DNA of 64,000 nt, from assembly GCF_965208895.1 (NCBI RefSeq), contig NZ_OZ242363.1:1054001-1118000 (forward strand), in the 5' to 3' direction. Made by a program: the position numbers and the translations under genes. Below the pieces are notes generated by a model that saw only the letters and a list, made by a program, of their open reading frames with translations, was not told the origin of the DNA and did not search any database. Shown here piece by piece: positions 8,805-17,732 of this stretch. The stretch comes from Poriferisodalis sp965208895 (GTDB taxonomy: Bacteria; Actinomycetota; Acidimicrobiia; Acidimicrobiales; Poriferisodalaceae). Each line of letters begins with the position of its first letter. The stretch's first letter is position 1.

Positions 8805-9190
8805 TCATAGACATCGGCCCAGAGCTGAATCAGTCCAGAAAACGGCCACTCGGGCGCGCTGCCGGTGCTGAAGCGCAGTGCACGAGGCTCTGCGACGGCG
8901 TCCTGCTCTTCAAGCGTGCCTTCGGCATCGGCAACACCGTCTTCGGCTCTGCCGGTGGTGGTGTCGGGTGCACTGGTCTCAGGGACAGCCTCGGTGCCCT
9001 GAGCGGGCGCAGGCGCGCTCTGCACCGGTTCCGCATCGGTGGATGTCGGCGTCGTCGACAACGGCGTTGTGCCCGACGGAGTCGTCGAGGTCTCAGGCGT
9101 CGCTGGCGGCGTGTTTGCGGGTTCTTCGCTCGCGCAGCCATAGAGGACCATCAGTGCGACCGATAGGGACACGACGCGTGAGCGGGGCAT
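8805..9190 (-). pseudogene. 5' part of a lipoprotein gene split by IS copy 2
   Basis: The fragment starts at ATG 9190 with a signal peptide and a lipobox-like L16-Y-G-C19, then a Thr/Pro/Ser-rich linker to about residue 95. A globular part opens with GSAPEWPFSG, matching GVAPEWPFVG in the paralogue immediately upstream. The frame runs into the terminal repeat of IS copy 2 and stops about ten codons inside it, so the main domain is lost. The start codon overlaps the stop of the paralogue by one base (TGATG), showing that the two were a translationally coupled pair before the insertion. Confidence 0.82.
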
Positions 9191-10158
9191 CAGCCTGGTT
9201 CTCGCTCGTGCTCGCCGCTCGGATCGAGCTTTCCCAAGTCGAAGCCATCACATGCTGCGCTGGAATGAGGTTTCGGAAGTTCAAGGGTGCGGAGCGAAGA
9301 TGCCCCGATGAAAACCAGCGAGCGGCCTCCGAAATATACGGAGCACTGCACCAGTTCGCCGTTCCGCCCGTCGACGACATAGGTAGCCGCTTGTATGCAG
9401 GCGGGCTCGGAATGCTGCACCTCGAAGCCGTAATAGAAGCCCGCAGAGCCGATCTCTCGACTAATGGACCCCCACGTCATTTCTTCATCATCGGGTTCGG
9501 ACGCAAAGGCTTCCTCGCCCTCGCGCGGACCGACGGGAACGAGTTCTTGCCCGGCTCCTTCGAGAATATACTCCAACACGTAGTAGCCGACATCGGCCGA
9601 GTTATCCACCCGCAGAATGCCGTACTGCATGTCGATATCCAGTTGCCTGGCATCGCTGCCGTCTGTGTGAAGCTGGCCAGCAGGGGCATAGTGGTCGATA
9701 AACCGTTCCGACCAAAAGACCGGATATGCGTCATCATCCCACGGAACGACAACCTCCAAATAGCCTAAGTCAGTATGAGTCGAATAGAGGACGCCAAGCG
9801 GGCTCACAGAGAGACTGCCAGGGCAACCAAGTACCCAACTGTCGGCTGGCAAATCAGACACAAGGACTTCGCGGAAAGCGCCGGTGTTCGAATCCCAATA
9901 CTCCACAATGATTTCCCCATGCTCCCAGTCATACCGTGATTCAGCGATGCCGACAAAAGGCCACTCAGGAGCGACACCCCGAACAACCTCAACCGAGTCT
10001 GCGGACACAGACGCATCACCGTCGGACTCCACAGCGTTCTCAGGCTCCTCAGCGGCCCCCACCCCCGACACTGCCAGCACCGACACCGCCAAGCAGGCCG
10101 CCAAGACCAGCCACCACCGCGACTGCGCACGCCTCGGCCGACCGCCGCCGATGTGCAT
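9190..10158 (-). CDS. Exported protein, intact paralogue of the split lipoprotein
   Basis: Taken from the ATG at 10158 (MHIGGGRPRR), which puts a basic stretch directly before a hydrophobic signal segment (WWLVLAACLAVSVLAVSG); an in-frame GTG at 10242 would add 28 Arg-rich residues. The mature part of about 285 residues has an acidic Ser/Glu linker, then the shared APEWPF domain with WDSNTGAFREV, LPADSWVLGCPGSLSV, and a C-terminal CIQAATYVVDGRNGELVQCS motif holding a cysteine pair. I do not recognise the family. With the split neighbour it forms a tandem duplicated extracytoplasmic pair of unknown role. Confidence 0.7.
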   Translation of the reverse strand: MHIGGGRPRRAQSRWWLVLAACLAVSVLAVSGVGAAEEPENAVESDGDASVSADSVEVVRGVAPEWPFVGIAESRYDWEHGEIIVEYWDSNTGAFREVLVSDLPADSWVLGCPGSLSVSPLGVLYSTHTDLGYLEVVVPWDDDAYPVFWSERFIDHYAPAGQLHTDGSDARQLDIDMQYGILRVDNSADVGYYVLEYILEGAGQELVPVGPREGEEAFASEPDDEEMTWGSISREIGSAGFYYGFEVQHSEPACIQAATYVVDGRNGELVQCSVYFGGRSLVFIGASSLRTLELPKPHSSAACDGFDLGKLDPSGEHEREPG

Positions 10159-10377
10159 CGGTCGCTCAGCTCGCACCATCGGCCCCGCCCTCGCCGCTGA
10201 CCGTACAGCCCTCATGACACGCCATGCCACAGACCAGCGCATCAGTGTCCACCATGCCGCGCTCGCGCAGGAGACTCAGCCCATCGCCCTGCTGCCAACC
10301 TCTGTGTCCACGACAGCGGCTTGACGATGCCGTCGTCTGACAAATTGCCTGCTGGGGCGTGACGGTGGCCAGGTCCG

Positions 10378-10938
10378 TCAATGCTGGCTTGCGGTCCTTT
10401 TGGTCACGACAACGGCTCCCGCAATCTGATCATGCCACCCGCGATTCGCTGGATTCCAAAGTGCCGGAATCGGAAACACCAGCCACAGAAGCACTCCCCA
10501 CAGGGGATACTCGAAACCTGCAAGTGTCGCCGCAGTGAACCCGAGCGCCGCGACTGCAGGCGAAAGTGCCGTTCGTACGAGGGCTCCGGGAAAGGAAATA
10601 CGCTTGCCATCGTCAAGGCGGACAATCTCGATTCCAGAAAGCCGCATCCCCCGCGATTGGCCGCTGACGACAAGGCGATAGACCCGATGAAAGCCGTAGA
10701 CAACTAGTGTTCCTATTGGAACGAGCCACATTACCGTCAGTTCTTCCGAACTATGTCCGCCACCAACAGGGTTGCCATATGTCGCGTACCAATAGAACAG
10801 AAGAAAGATCAAGACAGGAACAAACATGACGATCAGCAGCAATAAATCGACTATCCAGGCACTGAAGCGCACAAAGAGATCGGCGCATTCCACTTCTTGG
10901 TTTTCCGCAGGTTTTCGATCTGGAGAGGAATTGGTCAT
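10378..10938 (-). CDS. RDD-family membrane protein
   Basis: The 186-residue protein starts at ATG 10938 (MTNSSPDRK), chosen because GAGGGG lies about 7 bases upstream; a GTG five codons earlier would place that ribosome site inside the gene. RDD features are visible: LFVRFSAWIVDLLLLIVMF as the first membrane helix with Arg and Asp, then RGMRLSGIEIVRLDDGKRIS, further helices (AAVALGFTAATLAGF, GVLLWLVFPIPALW) and the terminal NRGWHDQIAGAVVV signature. RDD proteins are inner-membrane proteins of varied and mostly unknown function, some proposed as ion exchangers. It stands alone between the exported-protein pair and IS debris. Confidence 0.85.
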   Translation of the reverse strand: MTNSSPDRKPAENQEVECADLFVRFSAWIVDLLLLIVMFVPVLIFLLFYWYATYGNPVGGGHSSEELTVMWLVPIGTLVVYGFHRVYRLVVSGQSRGMRLSGIEIVRLDDGKRISFPGALVRTALSPAVAALGFTAATLAGFEYPLWGVLLWLVFPIPALWNPANRGWHDQIAGAVVVTKRTASQH

Positions 10939-11073
10939 GAATGCGCCCCTCACGGATAATCATTCTTACACGATCTCTGAAGCCCGCTACCGCACTATGG
11001 TGCGAAATCTGAGTTACTGAGTCGCCGAGGAATCAACAGGCTGCTAGATGTCGTGAACATAGCGGCCGGTAGC

Positions 11074-11252
11074 AAGGTGATGGGTCGAGCCTCCTGAGCG
11101 GGCGTGGTGCTTGGAAGAGACCCACGAACGCACAAGGAGGCTCGATGTCTCGCGCTAATGCTCGCTCGACGCCCGCTGGGCGGCTGTTCTTGGTCGAGCG
11201 GATCGAGGCCGACACCACACCGCTGTTGGCGGCCCACCCGCATCACGCGCAC
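11074..11252 (+). mobile_element. 5' fragment of an IS481-type element
   Basis: About 180 bases match the left end of the longer IS481 remnant at 25531-26126, including GGTGATGGG(T/C)CGAGCCTCCTG and the first codons of the transposase (MSRANARSTPAGRLFLVER from ATG 11145). Similarity stops after IEADTT and the frame continues into unrelated sequence. Only the start of the element is left. Confidence 0.75.
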
Positions 11253-11274
11253 ACAACCTCACGAGAACCCACAG

Positions 11275-11517
11275 CTAGACACGGACCGTCGGGACGCCCG
11301 CGTCTGGAGGAAACAAATCGTCCACGCGGATGATCTCGGACCTTCTGAGGCCGCTTGTCAGATCGCGACCCGACACAGCAACAGTCGCGGGCCGTGTTCC
11401 GAGCTCTGTGCCAAAGATCAGTTCCACCACTGCTTCCGATTCGGACTCAGTCAGATGCAGCTCGTGCAGACGCCGAAGCGCCTCGCGAGCGGTCTCTGCT
11501 GGCTCCGACGCCTTCAT
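11275..11517 (-). CDS. Small hypothetical protein
   Basis: The 80-residue frame has ordinary protein composition: a Glu/Ala/Leu-rich helix (AREALRRLHELHLTESESEA) then SGRDLTSGLRRSEIIRVDDLF. It looks more like real coding sequence than the other short frames here, but no family is recognised and the ribosome site before ATG 11517 is weak. It sits among IS debris and could be the remnant of a larger or antitoxin-like gene. Confidence 0.3.
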   Translation of the reverse strand: MKASEPAETAREALRRLHELHLTESESEAVVELIFGTELGTRPATVAVSGRDLTSGLRRSEIIRVDDLFPPDAGVPTVRV

Positions 11518-11620
11518 TGCCCAATGACTATTACAGAGTCTGTGCGCATGCCCGGCCCGCGTGGTGGGCTTCAGATCAAGGCCACCAGATCAACGCCCTG
11601 ACCAGGGTGGCTTGTTTGCG

Positions 11621-11940
11621 GGTTAGCGCCCGGTGCCTCTGACCTGCGGGTTTGCTCGGCCTGCTGAGGCTCCAGAAGGAGGCTCCACATTTCAAACAGG
11701 GGGTACTCCACATTTGCGATCTGCCCTCTCCGGGCCGTTCCGCGCCGCCCTTGAGTCGCGTTTGTGCAGGTCAGATGACATTTTGGCGCGTATCGCCAAT
11801 GTGCAGAGCGCTCTTGTTGGCGCGTCGAGGCGCATCCGATGCCCTCTGCGAGCCGTTTCGTGCGTGATTCTGCGTCTTCGGAAGCTTGCGGCGGCAGGTG
11901 TTCGTGCTGGTCACAGCGTCGCGATGCCAAATGTGGAGCC
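11621..11940 (+). repeat. 320-bp dispersed repeat, copy A
   Basis: Aligns without gaps to 49141-49460 over 320 bases, with substitutions only. An inner 260-bp core (11681-11940) is bounded by perfect 12-bp inverted repeats, GGCTCCACATTT and AAATGTGGAGCC. It has no convincing protein. The shape suggests a non-autonomous (MITE-like) element or the collapsed ends of a larger IS. Confidence 0.75.
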
Positions 11941-12205
11941 TGTCAGTGACGTGCATGATGCGCTGCTTCGGGCATCTTCGCTTTGGGTTCAGGCGTGCGT
12001 GCCGTCGGCTGTTGCGGCGATTTCGGCCGCGAGGATGAGGACGGGGGTTTGCGGGAAATTCGCTGACCTGTGGTATCGGGTGCCGACAGCCGGCTTGCCG
12101 AACGGGCTTAGCCGGTTTGCCTGACGCTTTTCGGTCCCGATTCCGACTGCCAGCAGCACGTCGAACCGTCCGAAACCGGGTCGCAGCTTCGCGTCGCGAA
12201 CGGGA
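11941..12205. other. Intergenic stretch after repeat A
   Basis: About 265 bases between the dispersed repeat and the 3' end of the Fic gene. No RNA, repeat or well-supported gene was recognised. Confidence 0.4.
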
Positions 12206-13585
12206 TCAGCAGACGTATCTGTGGGGGCCGTTGTGTCCCGAAGACAGGACGCATCGCACTCGGGAACGCACGCCGATATGAGGGCATGTCCCTGCGGGCG
12301 CGGGTTCGGGCAATTCGACTCTCGGCACGATGTCGTGGAGAGCCGTTGCAGTATCTGGGGCTTGTCCGTTGTCGGTCTGCTGCCACAGGGCTGTCAGCAG
12401 CGCTGTGCGTGTGTCCACGATGTCGATCAGCGACGGGATTTCTGCGACGAGCGGTTCGCCGGGTGATCGTTCACGGGTGACGCGGACGAGGCCGTCGTCT
12501 TCGAGTCTGCGTGCGGTTCTCTGGGCTGTTCTCGGCGACAGGCCGAGTCGCGCTGCCAGGTCGGGGACAGCCGCTGCCGGCGATGAGATCAACTGGTCCA
12601 AGACGGCGCGGCGGGCGGTTCCGTGACGCATGGATGCGGCCTGTCGGACGCAGGCGTCAACTTCGTCGGCGACGGCTTCGGCATAGGCGCATGCGACTTC
12701 GACGGCTGTCGCTGTCCATTCGATCATGATCGTGACACTTTGGGAGCGTTCGTCGTCGTCGGGGCCGCCGAGGTAGCTGTCGAATGATCCGAGCGCGTCC
12801 ATGTAGGCCATTTTCCGGGCATCGATGGCTGCGGAGACCGGCAACGGCGCAGGGTAAGGGCTGTGCCGTGCGAGGCAGGCGTGCATGAACGCCCGCCCGA
12901 CTCGTCCGTTGCCGTCCTCGAACGGATGGATGGTCTCGAACTGTGCGTGGGCGACAGCAGCAGCGCCGACTGGCCCGGCCGCTGCCATGCATTGCCGGCT
13001 GCTGGCCCACGCGAGAAGATCGTCGACGAGTGCGGGCACTTCGGCATGGGGGGCCGGCACGAACCGTGCCCTGCTCGGCAGATTCGTTGCGCTGCTGCCG
13101 ACCCACACCGGGCCGGTGCGGAACCGCCCTGCGTCGATGTCGGCGCCCGCGTCCTCGAAAAGCGTCTTGTGCAGGGTGAGCAGGTCGTTGGTTCGCATCG
13201 GCTCGCGACGGTCGCTGCCGACGGCGTGGGCTGCGACGGCGATCCGTGAGGCGCCGTCGACGAGGCGGCCGCTTCGCCGAGCTTGCGAATTCGGGCGCGC
13301 TGTGTCCCACAGCGAGACTTCTCTCAGCGAAGCGATGATGCCTTCGATGCGGCTGGACGCGATGCCGTCCGCGCGAGCGAGGCACAGGGCTGCTTCGGGC
13401 GTGCTGGCGATTCGTGCGCTCGTCGCCGCGAGACGGTTTGCTGCTTCGTGGCCGCGCGCAACGGTCTCTGCTTGGATTCTCGGAGTCCATCCGGTGAGCG
13501 GATGCGGCAGGTACGCCTCATAATGATCGACCTGCTGGGAAGTCCGGAACCAGTAGGCGTGCAGCTGCGGCACCATGCTGCCCAT
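12206..13585 (-). CDS. Fic/DOC-family protein (probable AMP transferase)
   Basis: The 459-residue protein has the complete Fic active-site motif HPFEDGNGRVGR (220-231), where the histidine is the catalytic base and the rest binds nucleotide. It also has an N-terminal inhibitory-helix motif SSRIEG (77-82, the S/TxxxEG pattern), so it is a class II, self-inhibited Fic. A winged-helix segment (AVPDLAARLGLSPRTAQRTARRLEDDGLV, seen in pieces near 345-375) follows, typical of stand-alone Fic proteins that may also bind DNA. A small C-terminal Cys/His cluster (CPHIGVRSRVRC...GHNGPH) is unusual and may bind metal. Fic enzymes usually transfer AMP from ATP to proteins; the target here is unknown. Confidence 0.9.
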   Translation of the reverse strand: MGSMVPQLHAYWFRTSQQVDHYEAYLPHPLTGWTPRIQAETVARGHEAANRLAATSARIASTPEAALCLARADGIASSRIEGIIASLREVSLWDTARPNSQARRSGRLVDGASRIAVAAHAVGSDRREPMRTNDLLTLHKTLFEDAGADIDAGRFRTGPVWVGSSATNLPSRARFVPAPHAEVPALVDDLLAWASSRQCMAAAGPVGAAAVAHAQFETIHPFEDGNGRVGRAFMHACLARHSPYPAPLPVSAAIDARKMAYMDALGSFDSYLGGPDDDERSQSVTIMIEWTATAVEVACAYAEAVADEVDACVRQAASMRHGTARRAVLDQLISSPAAAVPDLAARLGLSPRTAQRTARRLEDDGLVRVTRERSPGEPLVAEIPSLIDIVDTRTALLTALWQQTDNGQAPDTATALHDIVPRVELPEPAPAGTCPHIGVRSRVRCVLSSGHNGPHRYVC

Positions 13586-13879
13586 GCCGGCGAGCGTAAC
13601 CGAACAGACTGCATTTGCGACACATTCTGCACTTCAATGACGCAAACCGTCGCCTTTGCGTCGCAACAGCGCCGAGCCGCTCGTCGGCATCGAACCTCAC
13701 CGGCCATTGCGCAGGCTCTAGGGGTCCCTGACTTAGGTGGAGGCGAGTCCCCGGGAAGCTCTCCGCATGGTGGCGTGGATGGGTTGTTGCGCCGATCCGT
13801 CTGCGCCGCCCAGGCTGATGTTGTGCTGGTTGCACTTACCCTGAATCCACCGATTGGCGGTTGGCGGGCGTGGGGGGAC
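13586..13879. other. Intergenic stretch between the Fic gene and IS256 remnant
   Basis: About 290 bases. A short segment near 13719 (GGGGTCCCTGACTT followed by AGGTGGAGG) recurs in reverse orientation near 26140-26165 beside the IS481 remnant, probably a trace of a shared IS end. No gene was recognised. Confidence 0.4.
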
Positions 13880-15285
13880 TGTCATATTTTTTGTGTATCC
13901 GGCTGTGGTGGTTTTCATCGGATGTGGTCGGCGATTCGGTCGCCGTAGTGGACGATCAAGGTGTTCAGGATGGCTTTCCAGCCGTTGGTCTTGCCGGTGA
14001 GGTTGGTTCGGTTCTTGCGTCTGGCGGTGGCGATGAGGCAGGTGGACTTTCATCGCGGCCTGTTCGTTGGGGAAGTGTCCTCGATGGCGCACTGCCCGTC
14101 GGAATCTGGCGTTGAGGCTTTCTATGGCGTTGGTGGTATAGACGACTCTGCGCAGCTCGGCGGGGAACTCCCCGAACGGCACGAACTCGTCCCAGGAGTT
14201 GCGCCACGACCGGATCATCGCGGGGCAGGGTGTCCTCCCAGTCGTCGGCGAACTGGGCGAACCGCGTCTGGGCGGCCTCGACGGTCGCTGAGGTGCAGAG
14301 ATGTCGCGCATGGCCTTGGTGATCTGGCTCCAGTGCTTGCGGGACGCGTACCGCAGGCTGTTGCGGACCATGTGCACCACGCACGTCTGAACCGTCGCTT
14401 CGGGCCAGGTCGCCCGGATCGCCGAGGGCAGGCCCTTGAGGCCGTCGCAGCACACGATCAAAGCGTCGGCGAGACCCCGGTTTCGCAGCTCGGTCAGCAT
14501 CGTGGCCCACTGCTTGGCGCCCTCGCCGCCCGATGGGCCCAGCCACATGCCCAATACGTCGCGTTCTCCTTGAAGATCCACGCCTATGGCCACATAGACG
14601 GGCCTGTTGGCGACCTGGGAGTCGCGGACCTTGACGACGATCGCGTCGAACCCAGCACCGCATAGACCGGGTCGAGCGGTGCGGTTCTGCCACACCGCCA
14701 TGTCGGCGACGATCTCGTCGGTGATCTACCGGGATCGTCTCCCGGCTCACCGAGGTGTCATAGATCTCAGCCAGATGGTCCTGGATCTCGCCGGTGGTGA
14801 GCCCCTTCGCATAGAGGCTGATCACGTTGCCCGACAGGCCGTCCAGCCGGCGCCGGTGCTTGGGGACCGTCACAGGGCAGAACGTGCCCGCACGGTCACG
14901 AGGCACCCGAAGGTCGACCTCGCCGATCTCGGTGGTGACCGTCTTGGGGGTCGACCCGTTGCGAGAGTTGCCCGACCCGCGGCCCGCAACGGCGTGACGC
15001 TCGTAGCCCAGATGCTCGCTCATCTCGACCTCGAGGCCGATCCGGGGGCACCTGGCGCACCAGCCCGGTCAGCAGGCCGCCGTCGCCGGCCGGCTCCACG
15101 CCCTCAGCGCGTGCCTGGGCCACCAAAAGCTCGGCCCAGTCGGTCATCGCCGTCTCGCCGACGGCCTCTCCCGCCGGCACAGCCCCCATATTCTGATCAG
15201 CCGCAGACATGATCGGTCCCAGTCCACAGCCCATCGCTGCGGACCCTCAGACCACGCCGCTTACACAAACTTTCCGAGTGTCACT
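13880..15285 (-). mobile_element. Degenerate IS256-type element
   Basis: The remnant is bounded approximately by imperfect inverted ends sharing TTTGTGTA (13890-13897 and, inverted, 15262-15269) with similar inward sequence (CGGC then GTGG). It encloses a badly frameshifted Mutator-type transposase on the minus strand. End coordinates are approximate and no target duplication was identified. Confidence 0.7.
13915..15210 (-). pseudogene. IS256-family (Mutator) transposase, multiply frameshifted
   Basis: Pieces of one protein lie in all three minus frames: MSAADQNMG...AELLVAQAR from ATG 15210; MSEHLGYERHAVAG and EIYDTSVSRETI from about 15023; MAVWQNRT, DAIVVKVRDSQVANRPVY, VCCDGLKGLP and YTTNAIESLNARFRRA from 14701; and ATVEAAQTRFAQFADDWEDTLP in another frame near 14290. 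The C-terminal GWKAILNTLIVHYGDRI is recoverable to a TGA at 13915-13917. The DDE residues (DAIVV, CCDG, AIESLN) remain readable, but at least four frame changes make it non-functional. Confidence 0.88.
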
Positions 15286-15514
15286 GTTGATGTCGCCGGG
15301 GCCTCCAGCCAGGGGGCTGCGGTCCGGTCCTGCGCTCGGCGATGACTCCACAAAATTTTGGCCGTGTGCCTGTTGTCAGACCTGTCGCGTCGAGCGTGGG
15401 ACCCGCAGGAGCGCTCCTGTCCAGTAGGGAGCCTGACTGTCTCGACTCGGTTGTGACGAAGCGCCCCTGCCGTTCCCGGACCCACCGGAGTTTCACTTCC
15501 AGCAGGAGCACCCC
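15286..15514. other. Non-coding left end of the IS110-type element
   Basis: About 230 bases between the IS256 remnant and the IS110 transposase start. In IS110-family elements this non-coding end encodes the bridge RNA that specifies target and donor sites. No structure was proven by eye, so this is a location-based expectation only. Confidence 0.3.
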
Positions 15515-16593
15515 ATGACACCGCCAGTCGGCGGATATCGACCCCCACCAGGACACCTTCACCGTCGGCATCGTCGACCATCACGGAGTCGAGATCACTC
15601 ACGACACGTTCGACAACACCGCCGCCGGCTACGGCGCCGCGATCGACCTGCTCGACGCTCACAGCGTCCGCCAGGTCGGCGTGGAAGGGTCCGCCAAGTG
15701 GGGCGCGCACGTCGCAGTCGCGCTCGCAGCGGCAGGGTTCGACGCCCGCGAGGTGCCTGCGTCGCGTTCCGCGGCGCAGCGCCGCAGCCGGCGGCTCGAA
15801 AAGACCGACGCCGTCGCCTCAGCGAGGGCGCTGCTGGCCGAGCCGACCTTGGGACCGGTGCAGGCTCTGGAGGTCTACGACCCGCTCGTGGCCGAGATCG
15901 AGGCAGTGCTCGAACACCGCAAAAGCCTTGTGGCTGCTCGCACTTTGATGGGTCACCACGTCGCGGACCAGATCACCCGAGCTGGCGCCGAGATACGCGA
16001 CCAGCCCGCCACGACCGGCAAGATCGAAGCCCGACTGCGCCGCCTCGAGCAGATCGACCCTGCCACATGCACGACCCCAGCGGGCAAATATCGGCTCGCC
16101 TGGCTCCAGAACTTCATCGGCCAGGACCGTGGTGCCCGCAGCGAGATCCGCCGCCTCGAACGTCTCATCGACGAGCTGCTCGACACCCACGGCACCACCC
16201 TGCGCGACAAGCCAGGCATCGGCCCCATCGCCGCAGCCACACTGCTGTGCGAAGTCGGCGACCCCACACGTTTCGACCGCGAGACCCGAGTTCGCACGCT
16301 GGTGCGGCACCGGCGCCGTCGCGCTCTCCTCAGGCGAAGGCAGCGGCGACCCCGTCAAGCACCGGCTCGACTTCACAGGCAACCGGCGCATCAACTCAGT
16401 GCTGCACATCGCGTCAGTCACCCAGCAGCGCACCCAGCCCCAAGCCGTCGCCTACCTCGCCAAAAAAGCCGGCGAAGGCAAAACCCGACGCGAAGCCCGA
16501 CGAGCCCACAAACGCCAGCTCGCCAACCGCGTCATCCGCCGAATGTGGCGCGACGAAACCGCCCGAAAACAACCATTCGCGCTCGCCGCTTGA
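15515..16593 (+). pseudogene. IS110-family DEDD transposase, two frameshifts
   Basis: The body reads DIDPHQDTFTVGIVDHHGVE, VGVEGSAKWGAHVAVALAAA, LEKTDAVASARALLA and DKPGIGPIAAATLL, the RuvC-like DEDD and Tnp20-type (PGIG) landmarks of IS110/IS1111 enzymes. The C-terminal WCGTGAVALSSGEG contains the conserved catalytic-serine region. Two frame changes occur: an extra G in a GG pair right after the ATG codons (near 15528-15531), and an extra base near 16288 before FARWCGTG. Correcting both gives an intact protein of about 360 residues ending in TGA at 16593. One lesion lies in a homopolymer, so part of the damage could be sequencing error. Confidence 0.85.
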
Positions 16594-16735
16594 CAAGGGA
16601 GCGTCCGACAGGCCCATTTCCCTGCAACGACGCGGACTTGCGCACTCGGTTCGGCGCCCCGAGACTTAATCAGATCGCGCGGCGAACTCGTAGCACCCCG
16701 TATTCGGCGCAACTGGGCGGCTACCTTTGGCTGAA

Positions 16736-17515
16736 ATGTCCTCCCGTTCTGAGCGTTCGGACGACCCCGAGATGGATGACGGGTCGGACGACCAGCCTGC
16801 GTCTGAGTCTGTGTCTGACGGAGACAGCGACGCCGGAGATGAATCGGGGCCGGGTGACGGCACGGGAGCGGCCGTCGCGACGGCGGCTGCTACTGCCGCT
16901 GTGGGTGGCGCTGTGGGTGGCACGGCGGCGGCGTTGGCTACCGGCGCTGGTGGGATCGGGGTGGCGATGGCTGGTGGCGCTTTCGGAGTGGCGGCGGGTC
17001 CGGTCATAGCGGGCGGAGCGCTGATCGGTGCTGGGACTGTTCTCGCGTTGAAGGGTCTTGGCGTGCCCGTGGACGAGACCGCTGCGAAGGCCATGAAGAC
17101 CGTCAAGCAAGCAGCGGCTAAGGCAGCACCTGCTGTCAGCAAGGGAGCCGCAGCCGGCGCGTCCGTGGCCGGTATAGCCATCGCGGCGTCGGGGACTGCG
17201 GTGGGCAAGCGGGTGGCAGCGGGAGCGGAGGCTGCGGGGGCCGGTATCCGCCGTGCGATGGGGCATCGCAAGCCCGACATGGGGAACGCTGTGTCGTCTT
17301 ACACCCGCAGGCAGCTATACGCAGATCAGCAGGGGCGGTGTAACGGCTGCGAAATCAGCTACGAACCCAAAGACCTGACGCTGGACCACATCAAACCGGT
17401 GTCTAAAAGCGGCGGCAACGAAACCGACAACCTTCAGTTGCTTTGTAACAACTGCAACAGCATCAAGGGCAACAGGTCGATGGACTACCTGCTCGCTCGC
17501 CTGAAAGAAACCTAA
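16736..17515 (+). CDS. HNH endonuclease-domain protein with acidic head and glycine-zipper segment
   Basis: 259 residues from ATG 16736. Residues 1-42 are strongly acidic (Asp/Glu/Ser). Residues about 43-110 are a Gly/Ala-rich hydrophobic stretch (AVGGAVGGTAAALATGAGG, then VAAGPVIAGGALIGAGTVLA) long enough for two membrane passes and with GxxxG spacing. An Ala/Lys-rich helix (about 115-165) follows. A C-terminal HNH domain (about 195-259) has CNGC, LTLDHIKPVSKSGG, NLQLLCNNCNSIKG: a metal-binding CxxC pair plus the catalytic DH. HNH domains cut DNA or RNA. The membrane-like middle is unusual and recalls membrane-associated effectors or polymorphic toxins. There is no identified immunity gene, and neighbours are IS debris and another HNH gene. 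Confidence 0.75.
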   Translation: MSSRSERSDDPEMDDGSDDQPASESVSDGDSDAGDESGPGDGTGAAVATAAATAAVGGAVGGTAAALATGAGGIGVAMAGGAFGVAAGPVIAGGALIGAGTVLALKGLGVPVDETAAKAMKTVKQAAAKAAPAVSKGAAAGASVAGIAIAASGTAVGKRVAAGAEAAGAGIRRAMGHRKPDMGNAVSSYTRRQLYADQQGRCNGCEISYEPKDLTLDHIKPVSKSGGNETDNLQLLCNNCNSIKGNRSMDYLLARLKET

Positions 17516-17732
17516 CCGGCCAGCAGCGCGCTCCCGTCGGCAACAACACCACCACCGTTCAGGCTCGGAGAGGACGAGTGCGGATTCCGGATTCTCAACG
17601 TCGACGTGGGATTGCGCGTTGGACTCACAGGGTCGTCAGGAGCACATCCGCATTCGCCAAAGCGTCGCGCCCCGTCCACAAGCGAGTCTGGGAACAAACT
17701 GCCAGGGTGCCCGCTGGTGCACTCCGCACGAG
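17516..17732. other. Intergenic stretch between convergent HNH genes
   Basis: About 215 bases between the stop of the glycine-zipper HNH gene and the 3' end of the Mrr-like HNH gene. No gene, hairpin or repeat was recognised. Confidence 0.4.

Noticed and set aside
11571..11930. A 119-codon minus-strand frame in repeat A with a similar frame in copy B
   Set aside because: The repeat aligns without gaps, so a shared frame is automatic; the composition is not protein-like and no domain is seen.
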